From Puniceicoccaceae bacterium (GTDB lineage: Bacteria; Verrucomicrobiota; Verrucomicrobiia; Opitutales; Coraliomargaritaceae), in assembly GCA_002729725.1 (NCBI GenBank), contig PBYS01000081.1, positions 1 to 43,218 on the forward strand: 43,218 nt of DNA. Direction: 5' to 3'. The notes under the pieces were generated by a model. The model worked only from the letters and a program-made list of their open reading frames with translations. It searched no databases and was not told the origin of the DNA. Every line of letters begins with the position of its first letter. Positions within the stretch are counted from its first letter, which is position 1. Positions 37,591 through 43,218 of the stretch are shown here, in pieces. Both the position numbers and the translations under genes were made by a program.

Positions 37591-38244
37591 ATGGCTGGAC
37601 TCTTCATCACTTTCGAAGGCGGCGAAGGCTGCGGAAAATCCACCCAAATCGCGGCACTCAAAGCCCGGCTTGCAGCAAACGGCCAGTCATTCGTGCAGAC
37701 CCGCGAGCCTGGCGGCACGCCACTGGGCGAGGCAGTTCGTAATCTTCTTCAACACGATGCCGCGGGCGAAGGCATGTCGCCGGAGGCAGAGCTACTGCTG
37801 TTTGCCGCCAGTCGTGCTCAGCATGTAAGGGAGCTCATCGCACCCGCAATCGCCGCGGGGCAAATCGTATTGTGTGACCGTTTCCTGGACTCCACCACCG
37901 TCTACCAAGGTGTCGCGCGCGCGATAGACCCGCAGCAAGTCCAAGCAATCAACCAGTTCGCAATCGGGAGCACCCGCCCGGACCTGACTCTACTCATCGA
38001 CCTGCCCCCCGAAATCGGCCTCGCACGTGTGCACAAACGCAGCGATGGGCAACTCGACCGCATGGAGCAAGAAGCCACCGAATTTTTCCAAGCCGTCCGT
38101 CAGGGCTACCTCGCACTGGCCGCCGCAGAGCCCGAACGCATCCGAGTGCTCGATGGCAACCAAAGCATTGAAAGCCTCGAAGCCGAAATTTGGGACATTG
38201 TGCAAAGCAAAATGAACGGCTCCATCACAGCCAACACAAACTGA
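37591..38244 (+). CDS. tmk: Thymidylate kinase
   Basis: Tmk phosphorylates dTMP to dTDP for DNA synthesis. The 217 residues show the P-loop FEGGEGCGKST (8-18), the TREPGGTPLGEAVR motif and the DRFLDSTTVYQG motif. The long LID region (HKRSDGQLDRMEQEATEFF) is typical. It starts immediately after the PfkB stop codon. Its last 20 bp overlap the end of the opposing phosphopantetheinyl transferase gene. Confidence 0.96.
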   Translation: MAGLFITFEGGEGCGKSTQIAALKARLAANGQSFVQTREPGGTPLGEAVRNLLQHDAAGEGMSPEAELLLFAASRAQHVRELIAPAIAAGQIVLCDRFLDSTTVYQGVARAIDPQQVQAINQFAIGSTRPDLTLLIDLPPEIGLARVHKRSDGQLDRMEQEATEFFQAVRQGYLALAAAEPERIRVLDGNQSIESLEAEIWDIVQSKMNGSITANTN

Positions 38245-38878
38245 CTACGTAGTCGTCGACTAGACGAAAGCGAAAGCGCAATCGCAGCAAGTCCGACGCA
38301 AAACGCGCATCAAGCCGCAAGATCCGAGCCTCCCCCGTCGTGAGATCTAGCGTCAGCGCCATATCATGAAAATTTCCAGGCCTGCGCCAGCGAGGGAACT
38401 GTGCCTTATAGAAGGCCTCCTTCAAACTAAACAATAGACTGGCGCGCACTTGATCGCCCGCGACAAAGTTCTGCTCCAGCGGATGCACCACTTTTTGAAT
38501 GGCACCCGCACTCAGCCGATTCGTCTTTTCCAGATCAAGCCCCAACAGCAACGCAGGCTCTGCCCGCGCCACAATCGCCGCGGCCAGACCTCGACTATGC
38601 GAAATACAGCCCGCCAAGCCCCGCGGCCATTGCGGCAGCCCCTCATCATCCGCCAACAAATCACCAGTAGATAGACCGAGCTGTGCCATCGCATGCCGCG
38701 CGCACCAACGCCCCGTCGCAAATTCGGCTCGCCGATGCGGGCCCCAGCCATCCACCCACCGGCGCTCCGTCTCGGAGAGTTCGGCGTCATGTGCCCCCAC
38801 CAAGGCAGCTGTCGAAATCACGCCCTCAGGCGCCAACTCGGCCATAGCGACTTGAATAACAGCAAGGGTGGATTCCAT
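38225..38878 (-). CDS. 4'-phosphopantetheinyl transferase
   Basis: The enzyme moves the phosphopantetheine arm of CoA onto carrier proteins. The 217 residues show ISHSRGLAAA, the magnesium-binding LLGLDLEK motif and FSLKEAFYKAQFP, matching the Sfp/EntD superfamily (G-x-D-x-E and K-E-A-x-Y-K). The ATG at 38878 is chosen because AAGGA lies 5 bp upstream; earlier in-frame starts (TTG 38893, ATG 38884) would cover this site. It converges with tmk, overlapping by 20 bp. No polyketide or peptide synthase gene is near, so it may serve fatty acid or polyunsaturated lipid carrier proteins. Confidence 0.88.
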   Translation of the reverse strand: MESTLAVIQVAMAELAPEGVISTAALVGAHDAELSETERRWVDGWGPHRRAEFATGRWCARHAMAQLGLSTGDLLADDEGLPQWPRGLAGCISHSRGLAAAIVARAEPALLLGLDLEKTNRLSAGAIQKVVHPLEQNFVAGDQVRASLLFSLKEAFYKAQFPRWRRPGNFHDMALTLDLTTGEARILRLDARFASDLLRLRFRFRLVDDYVVSLCWL

Positions 38879-39022
38879 AGACATCCTTGCCAATAGAGGC
38901 AGCGAGACTCAAAATGGCAAGCCAGCGCAACACAGATTGCCGCCACAAAGTATCCGCAGCTAAATGACAACGAATACAATCCCAGCCTTGCCAGCGGGTC
39001 CGGCCAGTTTAAAACAGTCTCC

Positions 39023-40186
39023 ATGCGGACGCTGATTATACTGCTATTGATTTCCTTGCTCGGCCTCAGCACGCGAGCCGCCGATCAAGTCGAAGGCGTC
39101 TGGGAGGTATTAGAAGGCTGCCGACTGGTCAGCGCCTCCTACAACGATGCCGACAGTTTTCGAGTCAAACACGAGAACGAGGAATACACCTTTCGCCTCT
39201 ACTTTGTGGATGCCCCCGAAACTTCCAATACCTACATCGACCGCGTGCGCGAACAAGCTCGCTACTTTTCGATCCCAGAAGAATCCGTCACCGACACTGG
39301 CAAGCTCGCAACGACTTTCACCCAAAACTTCCTGCGCGGCGAATTCACCGTGATCACCAAATGGGAAGACGCCCGCGGCAGCAGTCGCCACAAGCGCTAC
39401 TTCGCACTCGTACAAAAGCAAAATAACTACCTGTCCGTCGAACTGACGCGTGCCGGCCTAGTACGCCTCTATGGCATGCCCACCCGAGACAGTTGGCCCG
39501 GCGGTGTCACTCCCCGCAGCTTTCTCGGACGGCTGAAAAACAACGAGCGCGAAGCACAACGCGAAGAAGATGGCATCTGGGCACTCGCCACCGGCTCAAT
39601 GCAAATGGCCGGGCTCGAAGCACTTCAGGCCAGCACCGTGGCCAGCGGCATCGGCGAGCTCTCAACCGGCAGTCACGCGGACATGGGCACAATCCCCCTA
39701 AAAGATCGCCTCAATGTTAACACTGCCACGAGTGCGCAACTGCAAGAGCTCCCCGGAATCGGCAAGGCCTACGCAGCCCGCATTATCTCCGCACGCCCGA
39801 TCGAGAGCATCGACTCACTGGTGCAAATACCTGGCATTTCCAACAAGACATTGGAAGGTTTTCGCCATTTAATCATCACCGAAGATCCACCCCCACCCGC
39901 ATTTACGGTGGCATTTTACCAAGCAGAACTTGACCGCTACCTAAACACAGAAGTCACCGTTCAAGTCGCTTCCGTCAGCCCGAGTCAGCTCGAAAGCCCT
40001 GAGACTTTTCGCGCCGTCACCTTACAAACCGCCTACCAAGGCGAAGCCGGCGGCTCGATCACCGCCTACATTCCCGACGAGTACTACGACTCCTTTATCA
40101 ACTATTACCGCGAGCCCGGCCGTGAATTCAAAGGCCTGCTCTATTCACGCGATGGCGAAATCGTCATGGTTTACGTTCGGAAATGA
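39023..40186 (+). CDS. Exported thermonuclease-like domain joined to a ComEA-type HhH domain
   Basis: The 387 residues start with a signal peptide (about 1-19, ending T-R-A-A). Residues 30-190 resemble a staphylococcal nuclease fold: EEYTFRLYFVDAPETS carries the Arg and the D-A-P-E-T catalytic set, and SSRHKRYFALVQ is in the place of the second Arg strand. Residues 228-280 are two helix-hairpin-helix motifs (LNVNTATSAQLQELPGIGKAYAARI, then LVQIPGISNKTLEGF) as in the DNA uptake protein ComEA. The last 100 residues form an unassigned beta domain. A periplasmic DNA-binding nuclease is likely; activity is inferred. Confidence 0.8.
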   Translation: MRTLIILLLISLLGLSTRAADQVEGVWEVLEGCRLVSASYNDADSFRVKHENEEYTFRLYFVDAPETSNTYIDRVREQARYFSIPEESVTDTGKLATTFTQNFLRGEFTVITKWEDARGSSRHKRYFALVQKQNNYLSVELTRAGLVRLYGMPTRDSWPGGVTPRSFLGRLKNNEREAQREEDGIWALATGSMQMAGLEALQASTVASGIGELSTGSHADMGTIPLKDRLNVNTATSAQLQELPGIGKAYAARIISARPIESIDSLVQIPGISNKTLEGFRHLIITEDPPPPAFTVAFYQAELDRYLNTEVTVQVASVSPSQLESPETFRAVTLQTAYQGEAGGSITAYIPDEYYDSFINYYREPGREFKGLLYSRDGEIVMVYVRK

Positions 40187-40238
40187 TGCCTTGATCCATT
40201 ATTGACCTTATCCCTCCAGCAGCACTCACTAGCCTACA

Positions 40239-41057
40239 ATGAAACTTAGCGACTTCGACGCCTACCGCATCACCAAAACTCAGAACAATGAGATATCGAA
40301 AGTATCTTCAGATCCATGGAAGGATTTGCCCAGTAGTAAAAGCGAAGCGCGCAAAGAGCTGAGTGCTCTGCACCTACGCTTAACTGAGCTACAGCAACGC
40401 TTCTTCGTCGATCGCCGCAAGAAGTTGCTCTTCGTGCTGCAAGGCATGGATACCAGCGGAAAAAACGGCACCATTCGCCACGTATTCCGCGGGGTGAACC
40501 CACAGGGCGTCCACGTGGCCAGCTTCGAAAAGCCCTCCACCCGCGAGCTCGCACACGACTATTTGTGGCGCGTGCACAAGCGCACCCCGGCCAAGGGTGA
40601 AATCATGATTTTCGACCGCAGCCACTACGAAGACGTCCTAGCCGTGCGCGTCAACAAGCTCAAGCCCCAGAGTGTCTGGAGCAAACGCTACCGCCACATC
40701 AATGACTTCGAACAACTACTCGCCGACGAGGACACCGTCATTCTCAAATTTTTCCTCCACATCGACCGCGATACTCAAAAGCAACGCCTACAAGAGCGCC
40801 TCGACACCCCCGCTAAAAATTGGAAATTCGACCAATCCGACCTCGTCGCACGTAGCAAGTGGCAAGAATATGTCGCCGCCTACGAGGAAGTCTTCGACAA
40901 AACCAGCACTCCACACGCGCCTTGGTACATCATTCCTGCGAACAAAAAATGGGCACGTAACCTCCTCGTCGCACGCATTGTCGTGAGCTGTCTAGAAGAC
41001 ATGCGCCTGAGCTATCCACAGGTCGATTACGACCCGTCAAAGATTATAATTGACTAG
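40239..41057 (+). CDS. Polyphosphate kinase 2 family protein
   Basis: PPK2 enzymes transfer phosphate between polyphosphate and nucleoside mono- or diphosphates. The 272 residues show the Walker A loop GMDTSGKNGTI (69-79), the VNPQGVHVASFEKPS segment, the Walker B IMIFDRSHYEDVLAVRV and the LID region with FFLHIDRDTQKQRLQERLD. This is a single-domain member; length and sequence fit class I or III PPK2. Whether it favours ADP or AMP cannot be read from the sequence by eye. Confidence 0.93.
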   Translation: MKLSDFDAYRITKTQNNEISKVSSDPWKDLPSSKSEARKELSALHLRLTELQQRFFVDRRKKLLFVLQGMDTSGKNGTIRHVFRGVNPQGVHVASFEKPSTRELAHDYLWRVHKRTPAKGEIMIFDRSHYEDVLAVRVNKLKPQSVWSKRYRHINDFEQLLADEDTVILKFFLHIDRDTQKQRLQERLDTPAKNWKFDQSDLVARSKWQEYVAAYEEVFDKTSTPHAPWYIIPANKKWARNLLVARIVVSCLEDMRLSYPQVDYDPSKIIID

Positions 41058-41125
41058 ATTTCCTAAAATAGACGAAAAAACGTCTTGATTTCGTCGCTCA
41101 GCACGATTTGCTCGCCCCTTTTCCC

Positions 41126-41440
41126 ATGAAAGCCACTATCAAAACACAAGGTCGCCAATTCACCGTAACCGAAGGCGATGTCCTCAAAGTAAACTCCTTC
41201 CCCGGAACGGAAGCAGGCGACTCTGTAGACATCAACGAAGTCCTCATGATCGGCGAAGGTGCAGACGCACGCTTCGGCAGCCCTCTCGTTGAGGGAGCAT
41301 CCGTGAAGGCCACCATTCTCGAAAACAAGAAGGACAAGAAGGTCGTCGTCTTCAAAAAGAAGCGTCGTCAAGGCTACAAAAAGCGCCGCGGTCACCGCCA
41401 GCACCTTTCTGTTATCAAAATCGAATCCATTAACGGATAA
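41126..41440 (+). CDS. rplU: 50S ribosomal protein L21
   Basis: L21 is a 23S rRNA-binding protein of the large subunit. The 104 residues match in order: [48 protein letters not shown] and the basic end [27 protein letters not shown]. The ATG at 41126 is chosen over an in-frame TTG at 41108 because L21 starts at this Met. It is followed by rpmA after 28 bp, the usual rplU-rpmA pair. Confidence 0.97.
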   Translation: MKATIKTQGRQFTVTEGDVLKVNSFPGTEAGDSVDINEVLMIGEGADARFGSPLVEGASVKATILENKKDKKVVVFKKKRRQGYKKRRGHRQHLSVIKIESING

Positions 41441-41468
41441 TTTTCAACCACTTAGGAGATACTGAACG

Positions 41469-41723
41469 ATGTCACATAAAAAAGGACAAGGAACTTCACG
41501 TAACGGTCGCGACAGCAATGCAAAGCGCCTCGGCGTTAAAAAATTCGGCGGCGAAGCTGTCATCGCGGGTAACATCATTATCCGTCAGCGCGGCACTCGT
41601 TTCCACCCAGGCGCCAATGTAGGCATGGGCCGCGACCACACTCTGTTCGCACTCAAGGACGGCCGTGTTGCTTTTGATAAGCTTCACCGCACAATCAACG
41701 TGGTCGAAGAAGCCGTCGCTTAA
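41469..41723 (+). CDS. rpmA: 50S ribosomal protein L27
   Basis: L27 reaches the peptidyl transferase centre with its N-terminus. The 84 residues begin [23 protein letters not shown], with the normal family sequence [29 protein letters not shown] later. A good ribosome binding site (AGGAG) lies 10 bp upstream. It forms an operon with rplU and ends at a strong terminator. Confidence 0.97.
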   Translation: MSHKKGQGTSRNGRDSNAKRLGVKKFGGEAVIAGNIIIRQRGTRFHPGANVGMGRDHTLFALKDGRVAFDKLHRTINVVEEAVA

Positions 41724-41741
41724 AGCACGCACATATTTTTC

Positions 41742-41781
41742 AAAAAATCCCGCTCCTGCTTCAGGTGCGGGATTTTTTTTT
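41742..41781 (+). terminator. Rho-independent terminator of rplU-rpmA
   Basis: A 12-bp stem (AAAAAATCCCGC / GCGGGATTTTTT) contains a small inner hairpin (CCTG-CTT-CAGG) and ends in a run of T. It lies 18 bp after the rpmA stop. Confidence 0.93.
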
Positions 41782-41865
41782 GCACTCAAGTCAACGAAGC
41801 CTGAGCAAAATGCGAAAAATGGTTCGACCTAATAAGCCCGATCTTTAAGCCTACCCATAGATCCG

Positions 41866-42318
41866 ATGGCTATATCACTCGAAGAGCTCCAGCAACAGCG
41901 CCAACAAGTCCAACAGCACCTAGCATGGTTAGACGCGAAAATCGCCGAGCTCAGCCCCGAGGATCCAGCAGCCAGCACGACTAAAGCGCCTAGGCCCGAG
42001 AGCCAAGCAGCGCGCACAGCAAGCACAGCGAACAGCAGCGAGCCCGAAACCAGTGCGGCACAGACACCAGTGCGCCCGAATAGCAACGCAACTGGCCGCG
42101 AAACCTCCCAGCCAGAGCGCACAGCGGATTCTCCCAGCAAGGCAGCCCCCAGCACCGTGCCTGCCCCGCCTGCGCCTCCCATGCCCGACTTCGAGAGCAG
42201 CTACAAAAATAAAACACAAAGCGAAATACAACGCGCGAAGATCGGCTGCCTAGTGCTGTTCGTGCTCGCGACTGCACTCTTTCTATTCCTACTCTTCGGG
42301 CTCCCCTACCTACTGTAA
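41866..42318 (+). CDS. Small membrane protein with coiled-coil start and disordered linker
   Basis: The 150 residues comprise a short N-terminal coiled coil rich in Gln (ISLEELQQQRQQVQQHLAWLDAKIAEL, residues 3-29), a Pro/Ala/Ser/Thr-rich linker to about residue 108, and one C-terminal transmembrane helix (about 125-148). It is a tail-anchored type protein of unknown function. It has no clear ribosome binding site and stands alone after the rpmA terminator. I do not recognise a family. Confidence 0.6.
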   Translation: MAISLEELQQQRQQVQQHLAWLDAKIAELSPEDPAASTTKAPRPESQAARTASTANSSEPETSAAQTPVRPNSNATGRETSQPERTADSPSKAAPSTVPAPPAPPMPDFESSYKNKTQSEIQRAKIGCLVLFVLATALFLFLLFGLPYLL

Positions 42319-42345
42319 CGGGGCCCCAAGCAGGCAGCCAACAGC

Positions 42346-42633
42346 CTAGCGACGCATCGTCCGCAGCAAACCGATCACCGTCGAAAGCACGCCAGCCAAT
42401 TTAAAGAGTTTTAAACGTCCTCGATTCGCCAAACCGCGCTGAATCAAGCCGAAAGTGATAGGACGTATCGCAGGCGCGAGTTGCTTCACCGCGAATGCAT
42501 ACACACTCACACGCGCAAGCTTCTTAGCCAATGGCGCAAAGTAGTTCGCAGCCACAGCAATTTGAGCTCGCTCCACATCCGAGCGCAATTTGAGCTCATT
42601 TATTCGCCTGATTTCACGACGGTTCCCAAACAT
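42346..42633 (-). CDS. Small helical protein downstream of the YqjE-like gene
   Basis: The 95 residues are mostly helical and basic, with two moderately hydrophobic segments and an R-T-M-R-R end. It overlaps the end of the holin-like gene by 34 bp, so the two are coupled. By position it takes the place of YqjK in the yqjD-yqjE-yqjK cluster of enterobacteria, but similarity is not obvious. The function is unknown. Confidence 0.55.
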   Translation of the reverse strand: MFGNRREIRRINELKLRSDVERAQIAVAANYFAPLAKKLARVSVYAFAVKQLAPAIRPITFGLIQRGLANRGRLKLFKLAGVLSTVIGLLRTMRR

Positions 42634-42977
42634 GCAAAATCCTTTCTAAGTTCCTCGCGCGTGTGCTCAAATGGAGCCGACCCTTTGCGTAAAGCATACA
42701 GAAGCAGTGCCACACACACAGCTGCCAGCATCGCATTCAGCAACATCCAGACGCCGGCCACATGCACGCGATACTCAACAGGGGCGAGCAAGATTAGAAA
42801 GATGCCTGCAAAGCTCACCCCCAACAAAGCAAAACCAGCCGCAAGCATCACTGCAGCAAGCAGACAAGCTGCACGGCGCTTCTCAATGACAGTCTCTAAG
42901 GAGAACATTTCCAGGCGAGACTCAACAATCCCGCCCAGCGCCCGCAACGCGGACTCAGCTGCATTCAATGCATCCAT
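42600..42977 (-). CDS. Phage holin family / YqjE-like inner membrane protein
   Basis: The 125 residues have an N-terminal amphipathic helix (ALRALGGIVESRLEMFSLE) and two transmembrane segments (about residues 34-62 and 72-95) separated by a short turn, then a charged tail. This is the layout of the YqjE (holin superfamily III-like) proteins. It lies 7 bp downstream of a DUF883-like gene. Despite the family name these are chromosomal membrane proteins, not lysis factors. Confidence 0.75.
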   Translation of the reverse strand: MDALNAAESALRALGGIVESRLEMFSLETVIEKRRAACLLAAVMLAAGFALLGVSFAGIFLILLAPVEYRVHVAGVWMLLNAMLAAVCVALLLYALRKGSAPFEHTREELRKDFACLGTVVKSGE

Positions 42978-42984
42978 TCAGCGC

Positions 42985-43191
42985 TTACTTATGACGACTC
43001 GTTAAACGGTCGATCACGATACCCGCAACAACTGCAATCCCGATCGACTTCCATGGATTCTTACGAATGCAAGACTCCACCTCATCCGTCTTCTCAACTG
43101 AGGCTTCCAATGGGGTCATTTGGCGCGGCACAAAGACATCGGTAACAGATAGCACAAGGACATCGGTAACACTTAACTGGCGAGATGCCAT
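42985..43191 (-). CDS. YqjD/ElaB-like (DUF883) membrane protein, short N-terminal part
   Basis: The C-terminal half, VEKTDEVESCIRKNPWKSIGIAVVAGIVIDRLTSRHK, is a clear DUF883 membrane anchor as in YqjD and ElaB, which bind ribosomes at the inner membrane. Family members have about 100 residues with a long coiled coil; this protein has only 68. Its first 25 residues include a duplicated VTDV-type octapeptide encoded by a 24-bp repeat. The frame stays open to the window edge, so the true start may be further upstream. It is the first gene of the three-gene minus-strand cluster. Confidence 0.65.
   Translation of the reverse strand: MASRQLSVTDVLVLSVTDVFVPRQMTPLEASVEKTDEVESCIRKNPWKSIGIAVVAGIVIDRLTSRHK
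43130..43171. repeat. 24-bp tandem repeat in the YqjD-like N-terminus
   Basis: Eighteen bases containing GACATCGGTAACA occur twice with a 24-bp period (43130-43147 and 43154-43171), differing at one base. The unit is a multiple of three and encodes LSVTDVxV twice. A partial inverted copy (ACCGATGT) lies near the window end. Confidence 0.6.
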
Positions 43192-43218
43192 GGAAAGAAA
43201 CCGATGTAATGACCGAGA

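Noticed and set aside
41058..41125. L21 leader riboswitch-like structure or terminator before rplU
   Set aside because: Only a 5-bp stem (AGACG/CGTCT) with an A-loop is seen, too weak to support a regulatory RNA.
42600..42977. Prophage remnant because of a holin-family protein
   Set aside because: The neighbours are YqjD-like and small helical proteins, the known chromosomal cluster; no lysis, capsid or tail genes are present.

Overview
The window looks like chromosomal DNA of a Verrucomicrobiota bacterium, most likely class Opitutae near Puniceicoccales/Coraliomargarita. This is inference from content: two exported proteins end in PEP-CTERM sorting tails, an exosortase is present, and there is a moxR-bat operon, a suf operon without sufS, A/C-rich gene starts that mostly lack Shine-Dalgarno sequences, and dispersed palindromic repeats. 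No rRNA, CRISPR array or intact prophage was seen.

Layout. 1-1380: two secreted-protein genes on the minus strand (one cut by the window edge), facing a small XRE regulator with operator-like dyads. 1382-5161: XRE gene, accB-accC (acetyl-CoA carboxylase), an Asp23/AmaP-like envelope-stress pair and a lipoprotein. 5200-7839 (minus): tRNA-Gly, a PstS-like periplasmic protein and a sigma-54-dependent response regulator. 7959-16351: a moxR / DUF58 / DUF4381 / batA / batB-C fusion / batD / batE operon, held together by ATGA stop-start overlaps. 16388-18054: a REP-type (RAYT) transposase gene and a Fur-family regulator. 18163-22358: sufC-sufB-sufD-sufT for Fe-S cluster assembly. 22680-24583: a PEP-CTERM gene with a sigma-54-type promoter, and xerD, with one palindromic element downstream of xerD and another against its start. 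24645-27776: argA, a small unknown gene, a decayed MFS transporter with REP-like repeats, and a DUF5069 gene. 27987-31701: a choice-of-anchor A PEP-CTERM protein, glycogen synthase and the exosortase. 31896-38878: a phosphoribosyltransferase, comM, tRNA-Ser, a dGTPase-like HD protein, a PfkB kinase, tmk and a phosphopantetheinyl transferase. 39023-43191: an exported nuclease-fold/HhH protein, PPK2, rplU-rpmA and a YqjD/YqjE-like membrane cluster.

How the parts work together. The exosortase and the two PEP-CTERM proteins form an enzyme/substrate set for envelope anchoring, and one substrate gene has a GG-N10-GC promoter with an upstream dyad. The window also encodes an NtrC-class activator, but any link between that activator and this promoter is untested. 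The MoxR-Bat operon is probably an envelope chaperone/stress system, and the Asp23/AmaP pair is another envelope-linked module. The Fur-family protein directly upstream of suf probably ties Fe-S assembly to metal or redox status.

The least explained signal is a set of degenerate 7-bp tandem arrays that fill the spacers before sufC, sufB, sufD and sufT and run in phase into each start codon. A similar array precedes the DUF58 gene. Each array has its own consensus, none contains a Shine-Dalgarno sequence, and I know of no named element that explains them.
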